From Leisingera thetidis (GTDB lineage: Bacteria > Pseudomonadota > Alphaproteobacteria > Rhodobacterales > Rhodobacteraceae), in contig NZ_CP109787.1 in the NCBI RefSeq assembly GCF_025857195.1, positions 4,281,001 through 4,345,000 of the forward strand: a DNA stretch of 64,000 nucleotides. Reading direction: 5' to 3'. The notes under the pieces were generated by a model. That model was not told where the DNA came from. It worked only from the letters and a program-made list of their open reading frames with translations, and searched no databases. Position 1 is the first letter of the stretch. Every line of letters starts with the position of its first letter. This document shows, in pieces, positions 51,808 to 60,402 of this stretch. The position numbers and the translations under genes are program-made.

Positions 51808-53049
51808 ATGGCTGAGGTAACAGACTATACGGCGCTTCTGGCCTATACGTCGAACAGCAATTTCCGCTGGAACAGCCAGGTCAAGCTCGGCACCCAGGCT
51901 GTGGTGACTTATAGCTTTGTCCGCAACGGAGACTTGGGCAATCCAGCCGACGATCCCTATGGGGCAAATAGCTACTGGGCGTTCAATAGCACCCAGCGCG
52001 GCTATTTCCGTCAGGCCCTGGCCGAGTTCGAGGAAGCCACGGGGCTGATTTTTGTCGAAACAGACGAACCGGCCATGATCAATGTTTTCGGCTACAACGG
52101 CGGTTCCGCTGCGGGCTGGGCGGATCTTGCCTGGGCGAGCGCCTATTCCACCAATGATGGGGAACTGGCGATCGAAGGCAGCAACATGGCGCCAGGATCC
52201 TATGGTTATGAAACGGTTCTGCACGAAATCGGCCACGCGGTGGGGCTAGAACACCCGCATGATGGCGAAGCGACGCTGGCAGACCACCTGGACGACCAGG
52301 CGCACACCGTGATGACGTATAACTATGGCGGCTACAACGCCACTGAACTGGGTTCGTTTGACGTGCAGGCCCTGCGCCACCTCTATGGCGGCACCGGCGG
52401 CACGAAGGGGTGGAACGCTTACACCAACTCGGACGGGGTTGTGGTGATCAAGGCCAGCAGCCGGTCTGAAACGGTCCTGGCGACCGGCCAGGACACCAAG
52501 ATTTTTGCCAGGGGCGGCAAGGACAAGGTGATCGGCCGCGAAGCGGATGATCATCTGGACGGCGGCAATGGCGATGACCGGCTCACCGGCAACTATGGCG
52601 CAGACATTCTCAAGGGCGGCGATGGCGCGGATGTTCTGATTGGCGGGCTGGACAAGTCCGATTACTCGGGGGCTAATGGCGAAGCGGATGTTCTGCGGGG
52701 CAATGCCGGGAAGGACAAGCTTTTCGGCGGCCGCGGGGATGACACGCTTTATGGCGGCAACGGCAACGACCGCTTAGTCGGCGGCGATGGATCCGATGTC
52801 TTGATCGGCGGAAAGCACGCGGACGTTTTTGTCTTTGTGTCAGCTGACTACTGGGAAGAGAACGTCATCAAGGACTTCGGCAGCGGCAATGACAGGATCG
52901 AGTTCTCCGGCACTTCAGTGGATGAGTTCAGCGATCTGACCATCACCCAGCAGGGCGGTCATACCTTCATCAGTTATTACGGCAACCACGACATCAAGCT
53001 GGCCGATTATACCGGCCCGGTCACCACAGACGATTTCCTGTTCACCTGA
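51808..53049 (+). CDS. Serralysin-like RTX zinc metalloprotease
   Basis: A secreted metzincin of 413 residues without a Sec signal, as expected for type I export through a C-terminal signal. The zinc motif HEIGHAVGLEHP is at residues 139-150 and the Met-turn Met is in TVMTYN near 169. Gly/Asp-rich RTX nonapeptides run from about 225 to 330 (DDHLDGGNGDDRLTGNYG, GRGDDTLYGGNGNDRL). The C-terminal block ends with DFLFT-type hydrophobic residues. The start is ATG 51808 (TTG 51805 possible). No ABC exporter, membrane fusion protein or inhibitor gene is adjacent, so an unlinked exporter must be used. Confidence 0.92.
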   Translation: MAEVTDYTALLAYTSNSNFRWNSQVKLGTQAVVTYSFVRNGDLGNPADDPYGANSYWAFNSTQRGYFRQALAEFEEATGLIFVETDEPAMINVFGYNGGSAAGWADLAWASAYSTNDGELAIEGSNMAPGSYGYETVLHEIGHAVGLEHPHDGEATLADHLDDQAHTVMTYNYGGYNATELGSFDVQALRHLYGGTGGTKGWNAYTNSDGVVVIKASSRSETVLATGQDTKIFARGGKDKVIGREADDHLDGGNGDDRLTGNYGADILKGGDGADVLIGGLDKSDYSGANGEADVLRGNAGKDKLFGGRGDDTLYGGNGNDRLVGGDGSDVLIGGKHADVFVFVSADYWEENVIKDFGSGNDRIEFSGTSVDEFSDLTITQQGGHTFISYYGNHDIKLADYTGPVTTDDFLFT

Positions 53050-53102
53050 AGCGCATCGGAAAAGGCAGCCGGGGACCCTGCCGCAGCGGGGCCGGGGCCG
53101 GG

Positions 53103-54290
53103 TTACTTCATCCCGGCTTCGGCCTCAATCTGCTTGCGGCTCTTGCGCGCGCGTTCAGTGGCTGATTTCAGCTGGCCGCAGGCGGCCATGATGTCATCGC
53201 CGCGGGTCTTGCGGATCGGCGAGGCATAGCCGGCCTGATAGATGATATTGGCAAAGGCGTGGATGCGGTTGTTCGACGACCGCTTGTAAGGGCTGCCAGG
53301 CCATTCGTTGAAGGGAATCAGGTTGATCTTGGCCGGGATCTTGTAGCGTTTGATGTGCTCGATCAGCCGGTGCGCGTCCTCATCCGTGTCGTTCACGCCA
53401 TCCAGCATCACGTACTCAAAGGTGATCCGCTCGGAATTCGACACCTTGGGGTAATCCGCTAGCGCCTGCAGCAGCTCGTCGATGTTCCAGCGCTTGTTGA
53501 TCGGCACCAGCACGTCGCGGATCTCGTTGGTGGTGGCGTGGAAGGAAATCGCCAGCAGGCAGCCGATTTCTTCGGCGGTGCGGGCAATTTCCGGCACCAC
53601 GCCGGAGGTCGAGAGCGTAATCCGGCGGCGGCTCAGCGAGATGCCCTCGGGATCCATCGCAATCTTCATCGCGTCGCGGACGTTCTCGAAGTTATAGAGC
53701 GGCTCGCCCATGCCCATCAGCACGATGTTCGACAGCAGACGGGTCTCCTCTTTGGGCGCGCCGGGCACCGGCCACTCCTCCAGATCGTCGCGCGCCATCA
53801 TCACCTGGCCGACGATTTCGGCCGGGGTCAGGTTGCGCACCAGCTTCTGAGTGCCGGTGTGGCAGAACGAGCAGGTCAGGGTGCAGCCCACCTGGGACGA
53901 GATGCACAGGGTGCCGCGGCCGTCTTCGGGGATGTAAACCACCTCGACTTCATGGCCGCCTGCAATCCGCACCAGGTACTTGCGGGTGCCGTCGGTCGAG
54001 ACTTGCTTGCTCACCACCTCGGGGATACGGATTTCAAACGTCTCAGCCAGCTGCGCGCGGTAGGCTTTGGCGAGGTTGGTCATGTCGCCAAAGTCACGCT
54101 TGCCCCACTGATAGATCCATTGCCAGATCTGGCCGACACGCATCTTGGCCTGCTTTTCCGGGGTGCCGTTTTCGATCAGCGCATCGCGCATCTGCGCGCG
54201 GGTGAGGCCCACAAGATTGATCTTGCCGCCCTCAGGCTCCTTGCGGGGCAGGGTCAATACGTCCTGGGTGATCGGCGTGCTGGCGGTCAT
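53103..54290 (-). CDS. rlmN: Dual-specificity rRNA/tRNA methyltransferase RlmN
   Basis: A radical SAM enzyme that methylates C2 of adenine 2503 in 23S rRNA and A37 of some tRNAs. The 395-residue protein has the CxxxCxxC cluster in [15 protein letters not shown], the RlmN signature [14 protein letters not shown], and the mechanistic C-terminal Cys in [12 protein letters not shown]. The length and order are normal. It lies alone; a messy GC-rich stretch at 53065-53102 separates it from the RTX protease gene. Confidence 0.96.
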   Translation of the reverse strand: MTASTPITQDVLTLPRKEPEGGKINLVGLTRAQMRDALIENGTPEKQAKMRVGQIWQWIYQWGKRDFGDMTNLAKAYRAQLAETFEIRIPEVVSKQVSTDGTRKYLVRIAGGHEVEVVYIPEDGRGTLCISSQVGCTLTCSFCHTGTQKLVRNLTPAEIVGQVMMARDDLEEWPVPGAPKEETRLLSNIVLMGMGEPLYNFENVRDAMKIAMDPEGISLSRRRITLSTSGVVPEIARTAEEIGCLLAISFHATTNEIRDVLVPINKRWNIDELLQALADYPKVSNSERITFEYVMLDGVNDTDEDAHRLIEHIKRYKIPAKINLIPFNEWPGSPYKRSSNNRIHAFANIIYQAGYASPIRKTRGDDIMAACGQLKSATERARKSRKQIEAEAGMK

Positions 54291-54399
54291 GGGCTTGAGA
54301 CTCGATGCTGATGGGTGGATGCGGCTCTATATAGGATTTCGGCGGAAGATCAAAAGGAATCCGTGAACACGGGTTTTCAGGCGGCCGTCCGGGCAGGGG

Positions 54400-54795
54400 C
54401 TACTTGCTCAGCCGGACCAGTTCTTCCACGCGCGCCCGTCCCAGCGTCGTCCAGCAGGCCCGCGTGGCGATCCCGGCCTCTTCGCGCACGGCGTGAGCAG
54501 CCCCGACAAAGCTGCAATGCGCGACACGATAGGCCTCCCAGGCGGTCTGGCCGTCCTTCAGCGCCGGCACGGCCTCGCTGCTGCCGTTGTCCGCGTCGAT
54601 TTTTGCAGCTGTCACCATGGCTGCCTGCAGCGCATTGGTGAGAGCCGCTTCCACGCCTTCTTCGTCGTCAGCCACGCAGGAGCCGACTTCTTCCTGACTG
54701 CCGTCACCGCACTCCAGTGCCGGATTGGAAAAGGCAGGCGGGGCAAGCAGTGCAACTGCAAGGCAGGCGAATGGAAGAATGGCAGCGTTTGACAT
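54400..54795 (-). CDS. LprI/DUF1311-like periplasmic protein
   Basis: A 131-residue precursor with a Sec signal peptide (ILPFACLAVALLAPPAFSNP, cleavage near residue 23) and four Cys in the mature part that could form two disulfides. The C-terminal helix pair, with KDGQTAWEAYRVAHCSFVGA, matches the DUF1311 pattern around the conserved W-x-x-Y-R-x-x-x-C; some members inhibit lysozymes. The ATG at 54795 has GGAGG eight bases upstream and is preferred over the ATG at 54813. Function is inferred from the fold family only. Confidence 0.78.
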   Translation of the reverse strand: MSNAAILPFACLAVALLAPPAFSNPALECGDGSQEEVGSCVADDEEGVEAALTNALQAAMVTAAKIDADNGSSEAVPALKDGQTAWEAYRVAHCSFVGAAHAVREEAGIATRACWTTLGRARVEELVRLSK

Positions 54796-54849
54796 GGCAG
54801 GCACCTCCTGCAACTCATGCTACGCCGCTTACGGATTTCAAACAAGAAA

Positions 54850-54869
54850 ACCCCGGCGGGGGCCGGGGT
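54850..54869 (-). terminator. Terminator after the ialB-like gene
   Basis: ACCCCGGC (54850-54857) and GCCGGGGT (54862-54869) form an 8-bp stem with a 4-base loop. On the minus strand it is followed by TTTTCTTGTTTG, 29 bases after the ialB-like stop. Confidence 0.88.
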
Positions 54870-54897
54870 CTGGTTTGTTTCCGCACGGGGGCAGCGC

Positions 54898-55428
54898 TTA
54901 CTTGCTGCAGCGTTTCTCCGCGTCTTCAACAGCAGCGGTGAATCCCAGTAGCGAGAAAGTGTCCTTGGTCTGGGTGCCGCGGGCTGAACGGGCTGTCAGC
55001 ACGGCATCTGACCCGCGCTTCATTGCGGTAATGATCTTGGCATCATCCGCCGGCGTGGCCGGCCAGGCCCATTCATCCTCAGTGAACAGTTCGAACTCGG
55101 ACTCGCCAATCGCCATGTTCACGGTGGAGCCCGGCGCAAACGGGTAGCCGCCGGTAAAGCTGACTTCCCCTTTGGGAGGTGTCGCATCGCGGAAGGTGAC
55201 AAACAGCTGGATCTCGCTGCGGCGCACCGCAACCACACGGCCGTCGCGGGTGTTCACCGTTTCCTTCGGCGCGGAAACCCCCCAGCACTCGACCGGGTTT
55301 TCGCCTTCGAATACACTCCAGTCCACCTTGGCGGCGACCCGGTTGTTCGACGTTTCCTGCGCAATTGCGGTGGTTGCCAACGCTGCCAGACTCAGGCCCG
55401 CAGCCACGCGGGCGAGTTTCAATGCCAT
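54898..55428 (-). CDS. Invasion-associated locus B (IalB) family protein
   Basis: A 176-residue exported protein with a signal peptide ending TTAIA (cleavage before QETSNN, near residue 22). The mature part contains the IalB pattern WSVFEGENPVECWGVSAP and FELFTEDEWAWPATPADDAK, and a C-terminal SLLGFTAAVEDAEKRC. In Bartonella IalB is linked to host-cell invasion, but the family is widespread in free-living alphaproteobacteria where its role is unknown. The ATG at 55428 is preferred over that at 55443. Confidence 0.88.
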   Translation of the reverse strand: MALKLARVAAGLSLAALATTAIAQETSNNRVAAKVDWSVFEGENPVECWGVSAPKETVNTRDGRVVAVRRSEIQLFVTFRDATPPKGEVSFTGGYPFAPGSTVNMAIGESEFELFTEDEWAWPATPADDAKIITAMKRGSDAVLTARSARGTQTKDTFSLLGFTAAVEDAEKRCSK

Positions 55429-55604
55429 TTGTCCCGACTCCAAGACTGTTCTTTTACCTCAAATTCAAGCAAAGGGCCCGCAGCGTTCAACCGCTGTCTG
55501 GTCCCGATCCCCTCGCTTGCGCTACACAAGCACACTAACGTAACAAGCACCACGGGCGAAAGAGCGTTTTGGCAGGATTTCGCCAACAACACATGAGGGG
55601 AGAC

Positions 55605-56606
55605 ATGATGCCGAAACCTGTGCCCATGGCCGAAGTCTGGCGCGGCCCGCTGCTGGAAAGCCTGCATCTGGGCCATGCCGTCATTTGCGATGCCTCGGGG
55701 CAGGTGGTCCGCAGCTGGGGCGATCCGGATGCGGTGATTTATCCGCGCAGCTCGGCCAAGATGATCCAGGCGCTGCCGCTGATCACCTCCGGCGCCGCTG
55801 CGCGCTATGGCCTGACGTCCGAGCAGCTGGCGCTGGCCTGCGCGTCCCACAACGGTGCCCATATCCACACGGACCGGGTGAACACCTGGCTCGATCAGCT
55901 GGGGCTGAAGGACGATGATTTCCGCTGCGGCCCGCAGCTGCCGGACGACATCCCCGCCCGCAATGAGCTGATCAAATCCGACAGCAGCCCCTGCCAGGTG
56001 CATAACAATTGCTCCGGCAAACACGCGGGCTTCTTGACCCTGACTCAGTATCTTGGTGCCGGGGCGGAATATATCGAAGTCGACCATCCGGTGCAGCAGG
56101 CCTGTCTGGCGGCGTTTGAGGAAACCACCGGCGAGGACAGCCCCGGCTACGGCATCGACGGCTGCTCGGCGCCGAACTTTGCCACCACGGTCACCGGGCT
56201 GGCCCGTTCCATGGCCTGGTTTGCCAGCGCAGGCGACCGCTCCGACCGTGCATCAGAAGCGGCGCAGCAGCTGGTGGCGGCAATGATCGCGCATCCCGAT
56301 CTGGTGGCCGGCGAGACCCGCTGCTGCACCAACCTGATGCGTGCGATGGGCGGCAAGGCGGCAATCAAGACCGGTGCCGAGGCGGTGTTCGTCGCCATCC
56401 TGCCGGAGCAGAAGCTGGGCGTCGCGCTGAAGATCGCCGATGGCACCACCCGCGCCAGCGAATGCGCGATTGCGGCGCTGATGGTCAGCCTCGGCGTGCT
56501 GGAGGCGGATCACCCGGAGACCCGCAAATACATGAACAAGACGCTCTGCAGCCGCCGCGGGCTGGAGTGCGGTTCGGTCCGCCCCGCAGCCGAGCTGCTG
56601 TTCTGA
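55605..56606 (+). CDS. L-asparaginase, Rhizobium etli (class 3) type
   Basis: The enzyme hydrolyses asparagine to aspartate and ammonia. The 333-residue protein belongs to the COG4448 family, unrelated to the enteric enzymes. It carries the Ser-x-x-Lys element in YPRSSAKMIQALPL near residues 47-60, the NNCSGKHAGFLTL segment, and GIDGCSAPNFATTV. Two adjacent start codons, 55605 and 55608, follow AGGGGAG; they differ by one Met. It converges with the YciI gene across a shared hairpin. Confidence 0.9.
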   Translation: MMPKPVPMAEVWRGPLLESLHLGHAVICDASGQVVRSWGDPDAVIYPRSSAKMIQALPLITSGAAARYGLTSEQLALACASHNGAHIHTDRVNTWLDQLGLKDDDFRCGPQLPDDIPARNELIKSDSSPCQVHNNCSGKHAGFLTLTQYLGAGAEYIEVDHPVQQACLAAFEETTGEDSPGYGIDGCSAPNFATTVTGLARSMAWFASAGDRSDRASEAAQQLVAAMIAHPDLVAGETRCCTNLMRAMGGKAAIKTGAEAVFVAILPEQKLGVALKIADGTTRASECAIAALMVSLGVLEADHPETRKYMNKTLCSRRGLECGSVRPAAELLF

Positions 56607-56614
56607 ACCCGGCT

Positions 56615-56635
56615 GCCCCGGTCAAGAACCGGGGC
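56615..56635. terminator. Hairpin between asparaginase and YciI genes
   Basis: GCCCCGGT (56615-56622) and ACCGGGGC (56628-56635) form an 8-bp perfect stem with a 5-base loop between two convergent stops. No T tract on either side, so termination strength is uncertain. Confidence 0.6.
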
Positions 56636-56642
56636 CGCCCGA

Positions 56643-56963
56643 TCACATCTCCATATCGATGATTTCGGCCACTTCGACCGAGCCGCTGCCGTCCGCCACC
56701 ATCGGGCAGCCCTTGGCGATTTCGCAAGCCGCGTCCTGATCGGCCGCTTCCACAACCGAATAGCCCGAGACCGGATTTGCACCGCCATTGTCCGCCACGC
56801 CGCCGGCACTGACGGTCTTGGACAGGCCCACTGGCGCGCCCGGCACCTTCAGCGCGTCGCCCATGGAGCCCATCCAGCTTTTCCAGGCCTCCATGACCTT
56901 GGCGCCTTCCTCCTCGCTCTCCGGGGTCTTGCCGCCGTGATAGGCAAAAATGTACTGTGGCAT
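56643..56963 (-). CDS. YciI-like (YCII-related) domain protein
   Basis: A 106-residue alpha/beta ferredoxin-like protein of the DGPF/YCII group: MPQYIFAYHGGKTPESEE at the start, an AWKSWMGSMGDAL helix, and the GYSVVEAADQDAACEIAKGC segment. Function in this family is poorly known; members often accompany sigma factors or SRPBCC proteins. It is the last gene of arsR-AHSA1-yciI on the minus strand, 33 bases after the AHSA1 gene. Confidence 0.85.
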   Translation of the reverse strand: MPQYIFAYHGGKTPESEEEGAKVMEAWKSWMGSMGDALKVPGAPVGLSKTVSAGGVADNGGANPVSGYSVVEAADQDAACEIAKGCPMVADGSGSVEVAEIIDMEM

Positions 56964-56996
56964 TGGTCTTCTCCCTTGGTTGCGGTGGATGGTGAC

Positions 56997-57434
56997 TTAG
57001 GACTCTGAAGCGAGCAGGGCCTCCAGCTTGCGCAGGGTCGAGGTCCAGCCCTCTTCGTGCCGCGCGGCGATCTCATCGCCGCCCAGTTCTCGGTGATCGA
57101 CCAGCAGCATGGCACCGTCCCCGGCAGCGGTTATGGTGAAGGTCACATGGCTTTCGGCGCCGCGGCTGCCGTCCTCGTCATGCCAGGCCCAGGTAAAGCC
57201 GACCGATTTCGGTACCTCCACATGGGTTACCTGGCCGGAGACATGAAACCGCTGGCCATCGCGGTTCTGCATGATGGAATACCACGGGCCGGTGCGGCTC
57301 AGGTCCAGATCGTGTTCCGGAATATGAACGCCTTCCGGCCCCCACCATTTCAGCAGCTTGTCCGGAGTGGTCACCCAATCGAACAGCTTTTCCGGGCTGA
57401 CGGGAAAGATCCTTTGCAGCTGCAGATCACTCAT
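56997..57434 (-). CDS. SRPBCC/AHSA1 domain protein
   Basis: A 145-residue START-like protein. [20 protein letters not shown] at residues 10-29, the WWGPEGV motif, and the C-terminal [13 protein letters not shown] helix are typical of the Aha1-C/SRPBCC family encoded next to ArsR regulators. It probably binds a hydrophobic ligand. It follows arsR after 13 bases. Confidence 0.9.
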   Translation of the reverse strand: MSDLQLQRIFPVSPEKLFDWVTTPDKLLKWWGPEGVHIPEHDLDLSRTGPWYSIMQNRDGQRFHVSGQVTHVEVPKSVGFTWAWHDEDGSRGAESHVTFTITAAGDGAMLLVDHRELGGDEIAARHEEGWTSTLRKLEALLASES

Positions 57435-57447
57435 TCTGTTTTCTCCA

Positions 57448-57768
57448 TCAGGCGTTATCCTCCATCAGGGCCGCTTCCAGCCGGTCCAGGCTGCCTTGCC
57501 AAAAGGCTTTGCGGGAGTGGGTCCACTCGGCAATCATCCGCAGCCCCTCAGGGCGGGCGGAATAGAGCCGCTTGGTGCCGTCGGCACGCTGAGTGATCAG
57601 GCCGGCCTCGCGCAGCACCTTCAAGTGGCGCGAGATGGCCGGCGCCGAGATGCCCGCGCCGGGTGCCAGATCGCCTGCAGGCAGCTCGCCTTGCGTGATC
57701 AGCTGGTCGACAATCGACATGCGGGTCTCGTCCGACAAGGCGGCAAAGGATTTCAGAAGCGGAGACAT
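57448..57768 (-). CDS. ArsR-family transcriptional repressor
   Basis: A 106-residue winged-helix protein: [20 protein letters not shown], then the recognition helix [19 protein letters not shown] and the wing [12 protein letters not shown]. The metal-binding Cys pair ELCVCDL of classical ArsR is absent, so it is a non-metal type, the subgroup that is coupled with SRPBCC partners. The palindrome at 57777-57794 lies just upstream of the start and overlaps the promoter and ribosome site region, implying autorepression. Confidence 0.92.
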   Translation of the reverse strand: MSPLLKSFAALSDETRMSIVDQLITQGELPAGDLAPGAGISAPAISRHLKVLREAGLITQRADGTKRLYSARPEGLRMIAEWTHSRKAFWQGSLDRLEAALMEDNA

Positions 57769-57776
57769 GCCCTATT

Positions 57777-57794
57777 ATTAACTTTTTTGTTAAT
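57777..57794 (-). promoter_or_regulatory. Candidate ArsR operator
   Basis: ATTAAC (57777-57782) and GTTAAT (57789-57794) are perfect inverted arms separated by TTTTTT, eight bases before the arsR start codon. It is the most A/T-rich spot in the region. Confidence 0.7.
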
Positions 57795-57864
57795 TAATGG
57801 AAGCGTAAAATCCAATTCCAGCGGAATGAGGCAGAAACCGCCAGCTGCAGGTTGCCGCCAGAGA

Positions 57865-58005
57865 GGGGCTCCCGCCCGTCGTCAGCCTGTTCTGCGAACA
57901 AGCCTCCTCCCCTTGGGCCAGGCACCGCGCGTGCGCGGTGCCTGGCCCAAGGCCGCCAAGGTGTGGCTGCGGCAGCAGCCACACCTGCGGGCACGGGAGC
58001 TCCCC
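57865..58005. repeat. Complex palindromic intergenic element between serB and arsR
   Basis: A 20-bp perfect inverted repeat (57911-57930 with 57933-57952, centre GT) and a second perfect hairpin (GTGTGGCTGC 57961-57970, GCAGCCACAC 57975-57984) stand in tandem. They are framed by imperfect outer arms, GGGGCTCCCGCCCG at 57865-57878 and CGGGCACGGGAGCTCCCC at 57988-58005. The layout is that of a mobile or structured intergenic element. Confidence 0.75.
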
Positions 58006-58029
58006 CGGACTCTGATCCAGAGGGTGGTT

Positions 58030-58905
58030 TCAGATTTTGAAATCGTCCTGGGTATAGCCCTGAATATAGAGCAGCGCCGTCAGATCGCCGTGGTTGATGC
58101 GGATATCGCATTCCGCTGCAACCGAGGGTTTGGCGTGCAGCGCAACGCCTGCGCCCGCGCGTTTCAGCATGCCAAGGTCGTTGGCGCCGTCGCCCACTGC
58201 AATCACATCCGCCTCCCCAATTCCCAGCCGGGCGGTAATTTGCTCGAGCGCCTCGACCTTGGCCTCGCGGCCCAGGATCGGCCGTGCCGCTTCGCCGGTC
58301 AGCCTGCCGTCTTCCGCCAGCAGCGTGTTGGCGCGGTTCTCGTCAAAGCCCAGCTCCGCCGCCACCCTGGAAGTGAAGGCCGTGAACCCGCCCGAGACCA
58401 GCGCCGCATAAGCACCATTTGCCTTCATCACCGCCAGCAGCTGCCGGCCGCCGGGCATCAGGGTGATGCGTTCGTCGAGAACCTTTCCGATCACTGTCTC
58501 CGGCAGCCCCTGCAGCAGCCCGACCCGTTCAATCAGCGCGCCTTCAAAATCCAGCTCGCCGTTCATCGCCCGCGCGGTGATCTCCTTGACCCGTGCGCCG
58601 ACGCCCGCTTCCTCAGCCAGCTCATCGATGCATTCCTGCTGGATCATGGTCGAGTCCATGTCGGCCAGAAGCATCTTCTTCCTGCGTCCGCCGTTCGCTT
58701 GGATCACAAGATCCACGCCTGTTTGCTGCAGATCTGCCCAGACCTCCCATTGGTTATCCGGCCTCTGTTCCAGAGGAAATTCCGCCGCTATCCCCGGCGC
58801 CAGCCAGACCGCGTCGCCGCCGCCCCAGGCGTTGCGCAGCGATTCGGGCAGGGCTGGTTCCAGCACCGGGCTGACAGGATTGCAAAGCAGGGTGGCAACA
58901 AACAT
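58030..58905 (-). CDS. serB: Phosphoserine phosphatase
   Basis: SerB performs the last step of serine synthesis. The 291-residue HAD enzyme has an N-terminal ACT-like part (1-70), motif [21 protein letters not shown] with nucleophile Asp, motif [16 protein letters not shown], and motifs III/IV around [21 protein letters not shown]. It diverges from serC across 279 bases, so all three serine genes lie together. Confidence 0.95.
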   Translation of the reverse strand: MFVATLLCNPVSPVLEPALPESLRNAWGGGDAVWLAPGIAAEFPLEQRPDNQWEVWADLQQTGVDLVIQANGGRRKKMLLADMDSTMIQQECIDELAEEAGVGARVKEITARAMNGELDFEGALIERVGLLQGLPETVIGKVLDERITLMPGGRQLLAVMKANGAYAALVSGGFTAFTSRVAAELGFDENRANTLLAEDGRLTGEAARPILGREAKVEALEQITARLGIGEADVIAVGDGANDLGMLKRAGAGVALHAKPSVAAECDIRINHGDLTALLYIQGYTQDDFKI

Positions 58906-59099
58906 CGGCAGGCTCCGTTTGGTCGGGATTCACCTTGTCATAACGGGTCGCCAAGCGAACGGCCAGCTTGCGCGATGCCGCTGAAAAGCGGGGCCATTAT
59001 AAGGCGGCCTCCTTCCGGCCTTTTCGACGCGGCAGTTTCCGATGGTGGAAAAACGTGTCGCAAAAAGCATCCATTCAGCCGGATTCTGCTGATTTTTCT

Positions 59100-59184
59100 G
59101 TTGCATGCCGCGCTGCAGCAGCCTAGCTCTGTAACCGGGACACCCCTCCCCAACGAGGGGCGCTTATCTGGAAGGGTAGCATTT
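59100..59184 (+). promoter_or_regulatory. Candidate serC leader RNA motif
   Basis: Just before the serC start a hairpin CCCCTC/GAGGGG (59143-59148 with 59155-59160, loop CCCAAC) is followed by GCGCTTATCTGGAAGGGTAGC, which overlaps the ribosome site (GAAGGG). A structured serC motif has been described upstream of serC in alphaproteobacteria, and position and hairpin fit it. The match to the published consensus is from memory. Confidence 0.5.
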
Positions 59185-60339
59185 ATGGCTATTGCACAAC
59201 CGGTCACGCGGCCGGCCAATCCGCGTTTTTCCTCGGGGCCTTGCGCCAAACCTCCCGTCTTTGAACTGTCGAAACTGTCCGGCGCACCACTGGGCCGCTC
59301 GCACCGTGCTGCGGTTGGCAAGGAGAAGCTGAAGGCGGCAATCGAAGGCACCCGCGAGATCCTGAAAATCCCCGGCGATTACAAGATCGGCATCGTGCCG
59401 GCATCCGACACCGGCGCTGTCGAAATGGCGATGTGGAACCTGCTCGGCGCCCGCGGCGTCGAGATGCTGGCCTGGGAAAGCTTCGGTTCCGGCTGGGTCA
59501 CCGACGCGGTGAAACAGCTGAAACTGGATGCCACCGTCAAGACCGCGGACTACGGCGAGATTGTCGACCTCGGCACTGTCGATTTCAGCAATGACGTCGT
59601 CTTCACCTGGAACGGCACCACCTCTGGCGTGCGGGTGCCCAACGGCGGCTGGATCCCGGCGGACCGCGAAGGCCTCACCATTTGCGACGCCACCTCCGCG
59701 GCGTTTGCCCAGCACCTGCCCTGGGACAAGCTGGATGTGACCACCTTCTCCTGGCAGAAGGTGCTGGGCGGTGAAGCGGCGCACGGCATGATCATCCTCA
59801 GCCCCCGCGCGGTGGAGCGGCTGGAAAGCTACACCCCCGCCTGGCCGCTGCCCAAAATCTTCCGCCTGACCAAGGGCGGCAAGCTGATCGACGGCATTTT
59901 CCAGGGCGCCACCATCAACACGCCCTCGATGCTGGCGGTGGAGGACTACCTGCTGGCGCTCGACTGGGCACGTTCGGTGGGCGGCATGGAGGGCCTGCGC
60001 GAACGCGCTTATGCCAACCTGGCCGCGGTCCAGAGCTTCGTGCAGGACAACCCCTGGATCGCCTTCCTGGCGGAACAGCCGGAATACCGCTCCAACACCT
60101 CGGTCTGTCTCAAGTTCACCGACGAACGCATCCGTGACGGCGCCGCCTTTGCCAAGGCCGTGGCCAAGCGCCTGGAGAGCGAAGGCGTAGCCTTTGACAT
60201 CGGCGCTTACCGCGACGCGCCTCCGGGCCTGCGCATCTGGTGCGGCGGCACAGTCGAGGCCGCCGACGTGGCCGCGCTGATGCCCTGGATCAAATGGGCC
60301 TTTGAGGCCGAGATCGCCGCGCAGACCGAAGCGGCCTGA
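59185..60339 (+). CDS. serC: Phosphoserine aminotransferase
   Basis: SerC transfers the amino group of glutamate to 3-phosphohydroxypyruvate. The 384-residue form is the alphaproteobacterial class V type: [13 protein letters not shown] near the N-terminus, [10 protein letters not shown], the PLP Lys in [20 protein letters not shown], and [15 protein letters not shown]. The same frame is open far upstream (to 57358), but that part is antisense to serB and arsR. The ATG at 59185 follows GAAGGG. serA follows after 63 bases. Confidence 0.95.
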   Translation: MAIAQPVTRPANPRFSSGPCAKPPVFELSKLSGAPLGRSHRAAVGKEKLKAAIEGTREILKIPGDYKIGIVPASDTGAVEMAMWNLLGARGVEMLAWESFGSGWVTDAVKQLKLDATVKTADYGEIVDLGTVDFSNDVVFTWNGTTSGVRVPNGGWIPADREGLTICDATSAAFAQHLPWDKLDVTTFSWQKVLGGEAAHGMIILSPRAVERLESYTPAWPLPKIFRLTKGGKLIDGIFQGATINTPSMLAVEDYLLALDWARSVGGMEGLRERAYANLAAVQSFVQDNPWIAFLAEQPEYRSNTSVCLKFTDERIRDGAAFAKAVAKRLESEGVAFDIGAYRDAPPGLRIWCGGTVEAADVAALMPWIKWAFEAEIAAQTEAA

Positions 60340-60402
60340 GCAACCTTTAGGGCGGGCGAGTGCGCCCGCCGCCCCAGCATAGACATTCTAAGGACCACAG
60401 AC

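Noticed and set aside
52500..52830. Tandem DNA repeat or CRISPR-like array
   Set aside because: The periodicity is the Gly/Asp-rich RTX nonapeptide coding pattern of the metalloprotease, not a repeat-spacer array.
57358..60339. A 993-codon open frame covering arsR, serB and serC on the plus strand
   Set aside because: Only the last 384 codons are serC. The upstream part is antisense to serB and other minus-strand genes with well-supported motifs and has Arg/His/Gln-rich composition typical of shadow frames.
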